From NCBI RefSeq assembly GCF_900102075.1, contig NZ_FNAV01000024.1, positions 1 through 53,952 on the forward strand: DNA of 53,952 bases. The letters are read 5' to 3'. Source of the DNA: Salipiger thiooxidans. Lineage in GTDB: Bacteria > Pseudomonadota > Alphaproteobacteria > Rhodobacterales > Rhodobacteraceae. The notes beneath the pieces are model-generated. The model saw nothing but the letters and a program-made list of their open reading frames with translations, did no database searches and was not told the DNA's origin. This document shows, piece after piece, positions 24,782 through 33,448 of the stretch; within the stretch, counting starts at the first letter, position 1, and each line of letters begins with the position of its first letter. The translations under genes and the position numbers were made by a program.

Positions 24782-26208
24782 AGTATCAGGGTCCAGCCGG
24801 CGAAGATCGCAAACAGCAGCGCGACGAAGCAGAGCACGAAAAGGCCGTTCCACTTGAGGCCAACCACACTGGCCGGCTGTTTCAGTTCGGCCGAGGTGAT
24901 CGCAACGGTCGCTGTCACCGGGGAAATAACCATGCTGGCAGACCAGCCCGTCAGCGTTGCCAGGATCAGCATCGGCGCGGGCATTGCGACGTTGGCCTCG
25001 ACGAAGGCTCCGACAAGCAGGGTGCCGGTGATCATCGGGCTGATCGCGACCATGCTGAGGCCAAAGATCACGACCACGATGAAGATCGCATATGCAAAGG
25101 TCGGCAGGGCGAGGGTGGCCACCAGAGACTCAAGGTGTTGTGTCGGCACGACCTCGATCAGGATCAACCCCAGAAACCCGGAGGCGAGGATCAGGCAAAT
25201 TTCGTTCACCGGGTCGGTGAGGGATCGGAAGGCCGTATGCATGAGCGATCCGACACCTGCGCCCTTGGCCGGGCGTTCGGACAGTCGCCACAGAATGGCG
25301 GCAGTGGGAATGGCGATCAGAAGAGAGCCCTGTAGCGGGATGTCTGACACGTAATCGACCAGCATGCTGACCGCCATGATGCCGACGAGCAGACCAAGAA
25401 GCCGCAGGATGTCGATCCAGACGCCGGGGGCCTTGACCGGGTAGCTGCGGCCTTTGGGCCGCGGCCCAAGCCGGTCGAGGAAAAACTGCAGGCCGATGAA
25501 ACCAATCGTGGCCATGACGCCGTATGGCGCGTAATCGAACCAGTCGAAATCGTCGATGAGCGGCACGATCAGGTTGATGGCGACTCCGATAGGCGACCAC
25601 AGGATCGTTGCGCCGAAGCCTGCGATGATCGCCCCTTGGATGCGGCGCGTCTGGATCAGACGGACACGCGCGTCCTGGGTCATCCGCTGGCAATGGTCGA
25701 CGGCCAGCCCCAACAGCAGGCGATATCCCCCGATGTTCAGCAGTATGCCGAACAGATGCCCGGCGAAGGCCAGCATTCCGAAGCGGCGACCGGGCGGCTG
25801 ATCGACCACATATGCCGCGACGCGCATGACCGGAGCCGAGCGTTTCGTCGCCGACTGAAGCACGACCATCGCGGTCAGAAGGGCTGGCAGGAACAGAGCC
25901 CGGCTCGCCGCCAGCTTGAAGGCCTCGATATCGCCGCCCGTTGCAAGAAAGCCGATGGTGGTCACAAGCCCGACAGCGGCAATGATCAGGGTGAGCCGCG
26001 AAATCCGCCGCCATGACAGAATGAAGGTGACCGAGATGATCGCCAGGCTCACAAGCGAAAAGTCATGGACCCCAGTGATGCGATCGGCCAGGGTTGCAAG
26101 CGCAGCAAGAAGGAAGACCCACGCCTGCATCGAGACCCGGACGGAATCCGGTGCCTTCGGAGCATCGCGGTGCGGCAAGGCCGAACCTGAGGTCTTTTCG
26201 TTTTCCAT
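24778..26208 (-). CDS. membrane permease of unknown substrate
   Basis: A 476-residue integral membrane protein with roughly twelve hydrophobic segments. I do not recognise a family with certainty; the overall look is that of ion-transporter-superfamily carboxylate or anion permeases. Features are a short charged N-terminus, a helical pair near GHLFGILLNIGGYRLLLGLAVD, the segment GATILWSPIGVAINLIVPL, and a C-terminal repeat-like VAISPMITGTLLVGAF / WSASMVISPVTATVAI. The start at 26208 has no Shine-Dalgarno sequence; the operator at 26212 lies immediately before it, so the message may be leaderless or start elsewhere. Its position between two FadR-type regulators suggests uptake of the island substrate. 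Confidence 0.7.
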   Translation of the reverse strand: MENEKTSGSALPHRDAPKAPDSVRVSMQAWVFLLAALATLADRITGVHDFSLVSLAIISVTFILSWRRISRLTLIIAAVGLVTTIGFLATGGDIEAFKLAASRALFLPALLTAMVVLQSATKRSAPVMRVAAYVVDQPPGRRFGMLAFAGHLFGILLNIGGYRLLLGLAVDHCQRMTQDARVRLIQTRRIQGAIIAGFGATILWSPIGVAINLIVPLIDDFDWFDYAPYGVMATIGFIGLQFFLDRLGPRPKGRSYPVKAPGVWIDILRLLGLLVGIMAVSMLVDYVSDIPLQGSLLIAIPTAAILWRLSERPAKGAGVGSLMHTAFRSLTDPVNEICLILASGFLGLILIEVVPTQHLESLVATLALPTFAYAIFIVVVIFGLSMVAISPMITGTLLVGAFVEANVAMPAPMLILATLTGWSASMVISPVTATVAITSAELKQPASVVGLKWNGLFVLCFVALLFAIFAGWTLIL

Positions 26209-26211
26209 GAT

Positions 26212-26222
26212 TGGTATTACCA
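26212..26222. promoter_or_regulatory. FadR-type operator, exact match, permease/GntR divergent region
   Basis: TGGTATTACCA, extended to TTGGTATTACCAA, four bases from the permease start codon and 84 bases before the second regulator. It may control both. Confidence 0.7.
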
Positions 26223-26306
26223 ATAGAAGAACCGGGATGAATGCAAGATGCCTTTTCACGCCGCGCCGCATCCCGGGCCGTCCCGAATCCAGATTGGAAG
26301 ACCCTG

Positions 26307-27038
26307 ATGACCGCGCCCGCCAAACGAACCGAGCCGCCCGTTTTCGAACCGGTGAAACAGAATCGAAACTTCGAGGTGGTGGTGCAGGTCGTGCGCGACA
26401 AGATGATGCGCGGCGAGCTTCAGCCCGGTGACAAGCTGCCGCCGGAACGGGAACTGGCCAAGCAGCTCGACGTCAGCCGCAACGTGGTGCGCGAGGCGCT
26501 GCGCATTCTCGAAAACGCCGGGCTGGTGGTGACCAAGAAGGGCGCCTATGGAGGCGCCTTCGTGTCCGAAGGCAGCGCGACGCAGATGAGCCAGGTGCTG
26601 AGCGACCTTATTATGCTCAATGCAATCAAGCTGTCCGACCTGTTCGAGGCACGCACACTCCTGCTCGAGATGATCCTCGATCAGATCAAGCGCAGGGGGC
26701 AGATTCCCGACCTGACCGCGCTCGACGCCAACCTGGCCGAGACGGAAGAGGCCGTGACCGCCCGCGATTCCGCCCGGCGCGTGGCGGTGGCGCGCGATTT
26801 CTACCACCAGATCGCCGAGCTGACGGGCAACACCGCGCTGGTCTACACGACGGATGCGCAGACCGAGCTGACCCAGACCTTCCTGCAATTCCGAATCGGG
26901 GACATGGCGCCCGAAGTGCTTTTGAATTCGCGCCGGAGCTTTGTCGAACATCTGCGCGCCGGCCGGTTCGACGAGGCCAAAGAAGAGCTGCGCGCCCATC
27001 TGGACCGCGTGCACACGGGGTTGTGGGACCGGTCATAA
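26307..27038 (+). CDS. FadR-subfamily GntR regulator (second of three)
   Basis: A 243-residue regulator starting at ATG 26307 behind GGAAG. The winged helix (PGDKLPPERELAKQLDVSRN, VVREALRILENAG) is followed by an FCD domain with its His residues in place (DFYHQIAEL; RSFVEHLRAG; LRAHLDRVH). It lies between two operators: an exact site at 26212 shared with the divergent permease, and a site at 27054 in front of the acyl-CoA dehydrogenase operon, which starts 61 bases after its stop. It is the most obvious candidate regulator of that operon. Confidence 0.9.
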   Translation: MTAPAKRTEPPVFEPVKQNRNFEVVVQVVRDKMMRGELQPGDKLPPERELAKQLDVSRNVVREALRILENAGLVVTKKGAYGGAFVSEGSATQMSQVLSDLIMLNAIKLSDLFEARTLLLEMILDQIKRRGQIPDLTALDANLAETEEAVTARDSARRVAVARDFYHQIAELTGNTALVYTTDAQTELTQTFLQFRIGDMAPEVLLNSRRSFVEHLRAGRFDEAKEELRAHLDRVHTGLWDRS

Positions 27039-27042
27039 TGGA

Positions 27043-27071
27043 TTGACATTTAATGGTAGGACCTTTAATTC
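27043..27071 (+). promoter_or_regulatory. promoter with operator in the spacer
   Basis: TTGACA (27043-27048) serves as -35 and TAATTC (27066-27071) as a weak -10, 17 bases apart. The FadR-type site TGGTAGGACCT (27054-27064), within the near palindrome TTTAATGGT-AGG-ACCTTTAA, fills the spacer. A bound regulator would block RNA polymerase. The dehydrogenase start is about 30 bases downstream. Confidence 0.65.
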
Positions 27072-27099
27072 TTTCCGGGAAGTGACCGGAGGACCTACC

Positions 27100-28257
27100 A
27101 TGCTCGACGCAACCGACTACGATGAAGACCTGATCATGTTTCGCGACACCATCCGCCGGATGGTCGAGAAAGAGGTCGCGCCGATCGCGGCGAAGATCGA
27201 TCAGGAAGACCACATGCCACACTCGCTTGTCCCCATCTTCGGGGACCTGGGGCTGATCCAGATCATGGTGCCCGAGGAATACGGCGGGCCGGGCGGCACG
27301 CTGACGATGGCCTGCATCGCCAAGGAAGAGGTCTCGCGCGCCTCCTTCGCCGTGTCGCACCTGGTAGGGGCGACCTCGATCGCGATGGCGCTGCCGCTGA
27401 CCCATTACGGCACCGATGCGCAGCGGAAGAAATACCTGCCCGAGATCGCCGAGGGCCGCACGCTGACCTGCATCGGCCTGACCGAACCGCACACCGGCTC
27501 GGACGTGTCGGGCATCAAGACCACCGCCAAGCGCGACGGCGACGATTACGTCATCAACGGGCAGAAGGTGTTCATCACCAAGGCGGACCAGGCCAAATAC
27601 ATCCTGCTCTTCGGCCGCACCTCCGAAGGCAAGGGCCACGATGGCATCTCGTCCTTCATCGTTCCGATGGACAGCCCCGGCGTCAAGATCGGCGGCAGCC
27701 CGAAAAAGATGGGCCTGCGCGGGATCAAGAACTGCGACCTGTTCTTCGAAAACGTCCGCGTGCCGGCCGAGAACCTGGTGGGCGCAGAAGGTCAGGGCTT
27801 CAAGAACGCCATGGGCGTGCTGAACCTGAACCGTCCGACCGTGGGCGCGGCCTCGGTGGGCATCGCGCAGGGCGCGCTGGACGCCGCCATGGCCTATGCC
27901 AAGGACCGCGTGCAATTCGGCCAGCCGATCGCCAACTTCCAGCTGGTTCAGGCCATGCTGGCCGACATGGCGATCCAGATCGAGGCGGCGCGGGCGCTGC
28001 TCTACAAGGTTACCGCCTTCATCGATCGTGACCCGACGCACCCCAAGGTTCCGATGTATTCGTCGATGATCAAGACCTTCGCCTCGGACATGGCGATGAA
28101 GGTCACGACCGACGCGGTTCAGGTGTTCGGCGGGGCAGGCTACCTGCAGGATCACCCGGTCGAACGCTACATGCGCGACGCCAAGGTCTGCCAGATCTAC
28201 GAAGGCACGAACCAGATCCAGCGCCTGATCATCGCCCGCGCGATGCTTAAGGACTGA
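27100..28257 (+). CDS. acyl-CoA dehydrogenase
   Basis: A complete 385-residue acyl-CoA dehydrogenase starting behind GGAGGACCTACC. It has the flavin motif CIGLTEPHTGSDVSG, NGQKVFITKADQAKY, DRVQFGQPIANFQL and a C-terminal QIYEGTNQIQRLII that keeps the catalytic Glu. It is thus a conventional homotetrameric enzyme, unlike the pair at 10720-13082. It is the first gene of a four-gene plus operon and overlaps the next gene in TGATG. Predicted reaction: alpha,beta-desaturation of an acyl-CoA with electrons passed to ETF. Confidence 0.93.
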   Translation: MLDATDYDEDLIMFRDTIRRMVEKEVAPIAAKIDQEDHMPHSLVPIFGDLGLIQIMVPEEYGGPGGTLTMACIAKEEVSRASFAVSHLVGATSIAMALPLTHYGTDAQRKKYLPEIAEGRTLTCIGLTEPHTGSDVSGIKTTAKRDGDDYVINGQKVFITKADQAKYILLFGRTSEGKGHDGISSFIVPMDSPGVKIGGSPKKMGLRGIKNCDLFFENVRVPAENLVGAEGQGFKNAMGVLNLNRPTVGAASVGIAQGALDAAMAYAKDRVQFGQPIANFQLVQAMLADMAIQIEAARALLYKVTAFIDRDPTHPKVPMYSSMIKTFASDMAMKVTTDAVQVFGGAGYLQDHPVERYMRDAKVCQIYEGTNQIQRLIIARAMLKD

Positions 28258-29393
28258 TGGCGGAGGGGCCGAAACCGATCCGGGTTGTCGATTTTTCGCA
28301 GGTGATGGCGGGGCCCTTCTGCACCCGGCTCATGGCAGATATCGGCGCCGAGGTCATCAAGATCGAGCCCACGGAGGGGGACGCCATGCGACGGCGTCCC
28401 CCGCTGCGTGACGGGCATTCCAGCTATTTCGGCACCCTGAACGCCGGCAAGCGCAGCGTCGTTCTGGACCTGCGCACCGAGGCGGGACGGCAGGACGCGC
28501 TGCGCCTTGTCGAGACTGCCGACGTGCTGGTCGAGAATTTCCGGCCCGGCGTGATGGCGCGCCTCGGGCTCGACTGGGACACGTTGTCGGCCCGCAATCC
28601 GCGGCTGGTCTATTGCGCGATCTCGGGCTTCGGGCAGACGGGCACGGCGGCGTCCCGCCCCGCCTATGCGCCGATGATCCATGCGACGGCCGGGCTCGAC
28701 ATGGCGCTGATGTCCTATCAGCCCGGGCTGGAGCGGCCCGCGCCGACGGGCATGTTCTATGCCGACATTCTGGCGGGCGTCTATGCCTGGGGGGCCATCC
28801 AGACCGCCCTGCTGGCCCGCGTGCACACCGGGCGGGGGCAGATGGTGGATGTCGCGCTTCTGGACAGCCTCATGTCGATGATGGTCTATGAATGCCAGGA
28901 GGCCCAGTTCCCGCAAAACCGGACGCGGCATGTTTATACGCCGGTCCAGGCGGCGGACGGGTTCATCATGGTCGTGCCGCTGTCGGACAAGAATTTCGGG
29001 GGCATGCTTTCGCTGTTCGGACATCCTGACTGGGGCACCGACCCGCGTTTTGCCACCGCGGCGAGGCGCGAGGCTAACTGGGAAGACCTCATGGTCCATG
29101 TGGAAGCTTGGGCCGCCGACAAGCCGGCCGAGACCTGCGAACGGTTGCTGCTGGAGGCCGGCGTGCCCTGCGCCCGCTATCGCGAGGTGGCCGAGGTCAT
29201 GGCAGACCCGGCGACGCAGGAACGCGGTGTGATGGGCACGGTCCGGGACGGGGCCGGGGCGTTTCAAGTCCCGAACCCGCCGTTCCGCATGTCTGCCACC
29301 GACGCCCGGGTGCGGCCCGACATCCCCGAGCTGGGAGAGGGCAACGCCGACGTCCTCGAGCCGCTCAAGCCAAAGCCGGACGTGGCCCCATGA
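28257..29393 (+). CDS. CaiB/BaiF class III CoA-transferase
   Basis: A 378-residue CoA-transferase with VVDFSQVMAGPFCTRLMADI, GAEVIKIEP, ENFRPGVMARLGLDW and the catalytic Asp in VDVALLDSLMSMM. It resembles the gene at 19177 more than the other CoA-transferases in the window. The start overlaps the dehydrogenase stop by one base and its stop overlaps the next start in ATGA, so it is translationally coupled on both sides. It probably activates the acid whose CoA ester the preceding dehydrogenase uses. Confidence 0.9.
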   Translation: MAEGPKPIRVVDFSQVMAGPFCTRLMADIGAEVIKIEPTEGDAMRRRPPLRDGHSSYFGTLNAGKRSVVLDLRTEAGRQDALRLVETADVLVENFRPGVMARLGLDWDTLSARNPRLVYCAISGFGQTGTAASRPAYAPMIHATAGLDMALMSYQPGLERPAPTGMFYADILAGVYAWGAIQTALLARVHTGRGQMVDVALLDSLMSMMVYECQEAQFPQNRTRHVYTPVQAADGFIMVVPLSDKNFGGMLSLFGHPDWGTDPRFATAARREANWEDLMVHVEAWAADKPAETCERLLLEAGVPCARYREVAEVMADPATQERGVMGTVRDGAGAFQVPNPPFRMSATDARVRPDIPELGEGNADVLEPLKPKPDVAP

Positions 29394-30403
29394 CCCGCCC
29401 GGCGCCAAAGGCCGAGGCGGGCCGCGCGGTCTCGACGCCTGCAGGCCCGCTGGCGCGGCTCTGGCAGGCGCTGCGACGCGAGTCCCGGTTCTGGCGGGGC
29501 GTGATCTATGACGCGCGGCGGTTTCGGCGGCACGCATGGCTGCACCGCGCCCGGTCGGAGGCCAGCCGTGACGCCCGGATGTTGGCGGATGCGCATTTCC
29601 TCGAATACGGCATGGCCCTGCGGGCGGCGCAACCGGGCTTTGGCCGGGCGCGGGCCGTCCGGCTGGCGGGGGATCTGCAGGGCGGCGGGCAGGCCACCGA
29701 CGCCGGTGGCATCGGGCGTGACACCCTACGGGTCTGGACCGACTTCAACGCAGGTGACGTGCCGGATGCGGTGGCGCACCTCCTTGGCGATCAAGGCACC
29801 CATGAACCCACGGGACCCGCCGGGGTCACCCATCTGAACCCGGCCGAGATCGCCCGGGACACCGCATTCGACTACCTTGCCTTTGCCAGATCGCGCCATT
29901 CGCTGCGCCGTTTCGGCGCGGACCCGGTGCCGCAAGACAAGATCCGGCGCGCGGCCGAGGCGGCGCAATACACGCCCTCGAGCTGCAACCGCCAGACCTG
30001 CCACCTGCATGTCTGGACCGAGCGAGCCTTGATCGACCGCGTGCGCGCCCATCAGGCCGGGAACCGCACCTTCGGGCACGAGCTGGGCGGGATCGCCGTC
30101 ATCACGAGCGATCTGCGGCATTGGGAACATTCGGGCGAGAGGTATCAGGCATGGATCGACGGCGGGCTCTTTGCCATGAGCTTTGTCCACGCCCTGCATG
30201 CCGAGGGTCTGGGCACCTGCATGCTGAACTGGTCGGTCGATGTCGCCACGGACAAGGCGCTGCGCAGGACCATCTGTCTCGACGATGCGCACGCGGTGAT
30301 CGTCCTGGTGGGGTTCGGGACCCTGGCCGAGGACCTGACGGTCTGTGCCTCGACCCGCCTGCCAATCGAGACGGTTCTGTCGATGAACCCACCTCTGGCC
30401 TAG
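29390..30403 (+). CDS. nitroreductase-fold protein with long N-terminal extension
   Basis: A 337-residue protein. Residues about 155-330 form an FMN nitroreductase-like domain with SRHSLRRFGADPVPQDKI, AQYTPSSCNRQTCHLHVW and a late GLGTCMLNWSVD. The first 150 residues are Arg- and Ala-rich and match no domain I know. The gene overlaps the CoA-transferase stop, so it belongs to the operon. Nitroreductase-fold enzymes include enoyl-type reductases and dehalogenases, so reduction of a conjugated double bond in the pathway is a possibility only. The frame upstream of 29390 overlaps the CoA-transferase and is not coding. Confidence 0.75.
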   Translation: MTRPAPKAEAGRAVSTPAGPLARLWQALRRESRFWRGVIYDARRFRRHAWLHRARSEASRDARMLADAHFLEYGMALRAAQPGFGRARAVRLAGDLQGGGQATDAGGIGRDTLRVWTDFNAGDVPDAVAHLLGDQGTHEPTGPAGVTHLNPAEIARDTAFDYLAFARSRHSLRRFGADPVPQDKIRRAAEAAQYTPSSCNRQTCHLHVWTERALIDRVRAHQAGNRTFGHELGGIAVITSDLRHWEHSGERYQAWIDGGLFAMSFVHALHAEGLGTCMLNWSVDVATDKALRRTICLDDAHAVIVLVGFGTLAEDLTVCASTRLPIETVLSMNPPLA

Positions 30404-30463
30404 AACAGCTTTGCGCGTGGCGGGGACACCGACCCGTGCGACAGGAACCGGAAGGGAGAGCCG

Positions 30464-31222
30464 ATGGACCTGAACCTGGCGGGACTGAACGCGCTGGTCA
30501 CCGGTGCCAGCAAGGGCATAGGCCTGGCCGTCGCCCGGACGCTGGCGCAGGAGGGCGCGCAGGTCACGCTGGTTGCGCGGGATGCCGGCAGGCTCGCCGC
30601 AGCCGCCGCGCAGATCTCCGAGGATACCGGCGTCACGCCCGACATCATCGCCGCCGACCTCGCCAGCCGCGAGGGTGTCGATCTGGTTGCCGCCCACAAG
30701 GGCCCTCTGGATATTCTCGTGAACAATGCAGGGGCCATCCCCCCGGGCGACCTTGCGACTATCGACGAAGGGACATGGCGCGCGGCCTGGGACCTCAAGG
30801 TCTTTGGCTACATCAACCTCACCCGCGCCCTGGCCCCGCGGATCGCTGCGCGCGGCGGGGTCATCGTCAACGTGATCGGGGCGGGGGCCGAGACGCTGAG
30901 CCCCGATTACATCTGCGGGGCAGTCGGCAATGCCGCGCTCGTGGCCTTCACCCGCGCCTATGCCAGGCAATTCGCCGGGATGGGCGGGCGGATCGTGGGG
31001 CTGAACCCCGGATTGGTCGCGACCGAGCGGATGCAGGTGTTTCTCAGGTCCCGCGCGGCGGCCGAGTTGGGAGACGAAGGGCGCGCGGCAGGGCTGACGG
31101 CGGGCCTGCCCTATGGCCGGGCCGCCACGCCGCGGGAGGTGGCCGATGCGGTCGCGTTCCTCGCCTCGCCGCGCTCTGGCTATACCAACGGCACCGTCGT
31201 TTCGGTGCACGGGGGCGCGTGA
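30464..31222 (+). CDS. SDR-fold protein lacking the usual catalytic triad
   Basis: A 252-residue SDR with a good NAD(P) motif (LVTGASKGIGLA) and LVNNAGAIPP. The catalytic positions are unusual: the strand normally ending in SS reads VNVIGAGAE, and the YxxxK helix reads DYICGAVGNAALVAFTRA, with Gly at the Tyr position and Asn156 at the Lys position; Tyr149 is three residues early. Divergent SDRs with a YIxGxxGN pattern exist, so it may be active by another arrangement or be a binding protein. It is the last gene of the operon starting at 27100 and is convergent with the Rieske operon. Confidence 0.82.
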   Translation: MDLNLAGLNALVTGASKGIGLAVARTLAQEGAQVTLVARDAGRLAAAAAQISEDTGVTPDIIAADLASREGVDLVAAHKGPLDILVNNAGAIPPGDLATIDEGTWRAAWDLKVFGYINLTRALAPRIAARGGVIVNVIGAGAETLSPDYICGAVGNAALVAFTRAYARQFAGMGGRIVGLNPGLVATERMQVFLRSRAAAELGDEGRAAGLTAGLPYGRAATPREVADAVAFLASPRSGYTNGTVVSVHGGA

Positions 31223-31259
31223 CGCCCACCGTGTCGCGGCTCATGCGCGGCGCAGGGCG

Positions 31260-32228
31260 CTAGAGGTCCAGCACCAGCCGCGCGCTTTTGGACCCCGAGC
31301 AGCAGATCATCATCGTCTTGCCCTCGGCGCGTTCCTCGTCCGACAGGATGACGTCGCGGTGATCCGGGCGCCCCTCGATGACGCCCGTCTCGCAGGTCCC
31401 GCAGGTGCCTTCGGCACAGGCAAACGACACGTGAACGTCGGCCGCGATCAGCGCGTCGAGGATGGTCTGACCCGGCTCGACCACGATGGTCTTGCCCGAC
31501 CTGTCCAGCACGACTTCGAACCCGCCATCGCGGGCGACCTCTTCGCTGGACGAGAAATACTCGACATGGACCTGTGCGCGCGGAACATCCCGGGCCGCCT
31601 TTTCATAGGCGGCCAGCATCGGCTCGGGCCCGCAGCAATAGAAATGCGCGGTGGAATTGGCGGTGAGGATGCCCGCGATGTCCACCAACGCCCCGTTCTG
31701 TTCGTCGTCGAGGTGGTAATGGACCTTGCCCTTGCCCGCGCTCGCCTCTTCCAGCGCCTCGAGCTCGGCGCGGAAGGCTGCGGCCGAGCGGCTGCGCGCG
31801 GCGTAATGCAGTTTCCACGCCCGCCCGTTCGCGGTCAGCCGCCGGATCATGCACAGGATCGGCGTCACCCCGATCCCGCCCGCGATCAGCACCGACAGCT
31901 CGGCGCTCTCGTCGAGCGGGAAGTTGTTCTTGGGCCGCGAGATGACCGTCTTGTCGCCCACCCTCAGGGTCTGGTGGACATAGGCCGAGCCGCCCTTGCT
32001 GTTCGGGTCGCGGTGGATCGCCACCGTGCAGGTCGGCCCGCCCGTGATCTCGCGGGTCAGGCTGTAACTGCGGCGAATGTCCTTTCCCAGGGCCACGTCC
32101 ACATGGGCGCCCGGCGCCGCCAGCGGCAGATCGCGCCCGTCGAGGGTTTCGAACTCGACCGACAGGATCGTGTCGGCCTCGTAACGCATCTGGCGCACGC
32201 GGACCGGAATGTCTGCTCCCTTGCTCAT
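31260..32228 (-). CDS. flavin/2Fe-2S oxygenase reductase (phthalate dioxygenase reductase family)
   Basis: A 322-residue electron-transfer protein. In order: flavin-binding barrel (RRSYSLTREI), NAD domain (VLIAGGIGVTPILCMIRRL; FYCCGPEPML) and a C-terminal plant-type ferredoxin domain with CAEGTCGTC and the distant Cys in MMICCSG. It passes electrons from NADH to a Rieske oxygenase, here surely the one at 34668. It is the last gene of the operon 37904-31260 and overlaps the preceding CoA-transferase gene in ATGA. A paralogue at 41717 accompanies the P450. Confidence 0.92.
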   Translation of the reverse strand: MSKGADIPVRVRQMRYEADTILSVEFETLDGRDLPLAAPGAHVDVALGKDIRRSYSLTREITGGPTCTVAIHRDPNSKGGSAYVHQTLRVGDKTVISRPKNNFPLDESAELSVLIAGGIGVTPILCMIRRLTANGRAWKLHYAARSRSAAAFRAELEALEEASAGKGKVHYHLDDEQNGALVDIAGILTANSTAHFYCCGPEPMLAAYEKAARDVPRAQVHVEYFSSSEEVARDGGFEVVLDRSGKTIVVEPGQTILDALIAADVHVSFACAEGTCGTCETGVIEGRPDHRDVILSDEERAEGKTMMICCSGSKSARLVLDL

Positions 32229-33448
32229 CCCAGAAGACCCCTCTCCCTGAGTTCGGCGATCCGGGCGTCGTCGTAGCCGAGGATCCCGGCCATGACCTGG
32301 TCCGTATGTTCGCCCAGCCGGGGCGAGGCGAAGCGCAGATCGCTTGGCGTGCGCTCGAAACGATAGGCCGGGCCGTTGTACTTGAGCGTTCCCATCTCTT
32401 CGTGGTGCAGCGGCCAGAAATGGTCCCGCGCGGCAAAGACGTCGTCCTCCAGAAGATCGGATGCCTTGTTCGCCACACCCGCAGGGACGCCCGCCTCGCG
32501 GCAGGCGGCCATCAGCGCGAAGGCATCCCAGGGCGCAGTCGCCTCGGCCACGGAGGCCTCAAGCGCATCCGGTCCTTCGGCACGTGCGGCGGCAAGGGCG
32601 TCGGCCCGGTCCAGGACGGCGCTCAGCGCCGACCACTGGTCTTCGGTCACGGCTTCCAGCGCGATCCAGCGTTCCTCGCCTTCGCAAGGAAAGACGCCGT
32701 GCACGATGGACCCGGCCTTGCGGCTGCCCTGGCGCGTGATCTCTTCGCCGGTGGCCTGGTAGATCAGCAGCTCGGGGGCCAGCAGCTGGGTCGTCGCCTC
32801 GACCTGGCTCAGTTCCACATGCTGGCCCTCGCCGGTCTTTTCGCGGTGGATCAGGGCGGCGACCAGCGCGCTCAGCGCGTAGCGGGGCGAGACGCTGTCG
32901 GAATAGGCACCCTTGGGCATCGCCGGTGCGCGGTCGGGCCAGCCGGTCATGCCGTGGACGCCCGCCAGCGCCTGACCCTGCGCGCCGTAACCGGGATGAC
33001 GCGACCAGGGGCCGTCGGCCCCGTATAGCGAGGAGGACAGCATGACGACCGAGGGGTTGATCGCCTTGAGGCTTTCATAATCCAGCCCCCATTTCTTCAT
33101 CACGCCGGGGCGGAAGCTTTCGGCTACCACGTCGGCCCATTCGATCAGGGGCCGGATGATCTCGATCGCCTCGGGGTTGCTCATGTCGACGGCGATGCCA
33201 AGCTTGGACGAATGGAAATCCGCGAAAAAGCCCGAGCGGTTGATCCCCGGCTTGTCGTCGATGAACGGCCCGCCCAGGCGGATCGAATCGGGGTGCTTGA
33301 AGCTTTCGATCTTGACCACGGTCGCGCCATTGTCGGACAGCTGCTTGGTGGCGATGGGACCGGCGGCGGCCCAGGTGAAATCGGCCACCTTGAGGCCCGC
33401 GAAGATCCCGGTCTTGCAGTCGAGAGGGGAGGCGCCGTCGAGGCTCAT
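32225..33448 (-). CDS. CaiB/BaiF CoA-transferase, second subunit of a probable pair
   Basis: A 407-residue class III CoA-transferase with GLKVADFTWAAAGPIATKQL, ATVVKIES, ESFRPGVMKKWGLDYESL and HVELSQVEATTQLL at the catalytic position, with Glu where Asp is usual. The start at 33448 overlaps the stop of the neighbouring CoA-transferase gene by four bases. Two adjacent, coupled, different CoA-transferase subunits are the pattern of heteromeric enzymes such as benzylsuccinate CoA-transferase BbsEF. The frame upstream of 33448 overlaps its neighbour and is not coding. Confidence 0.88.
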   Translation of the reverse strand: MSLDGASPLDCKTGIFAGLKVADFTWAAAGPIATKQLSDNGATVVKIESFKHPDSIRLGGPFIDDKPGINRSGFFADFHSSKLGIAVDMSNPEAIEIIRPLIEWADVVAESFRPGVMKKWGLDYESLKAINPSVVMLSSSLYGADGPWSRHPGYGAQGQALAGVHGMTGWPDRAPAMPKGAYSDSVSPRYALSALVAALIHREKTGEGQHVELSQVEATTQLLAPELLIYQATGEEITRQGSRKAGSIVHGVFPCEGEERWIALEAVTEDQWSALSAVLDRADALAAARAEGPDALEASVAEATAPWDAFALMAACREAGVPAGVANKASDLLEDDVFAARDHFWPLHHEEMGTLKYNGPAYRFERTPSDLRFASPRLGEHTDQVMAGILGYDDARIAELRERGLLG

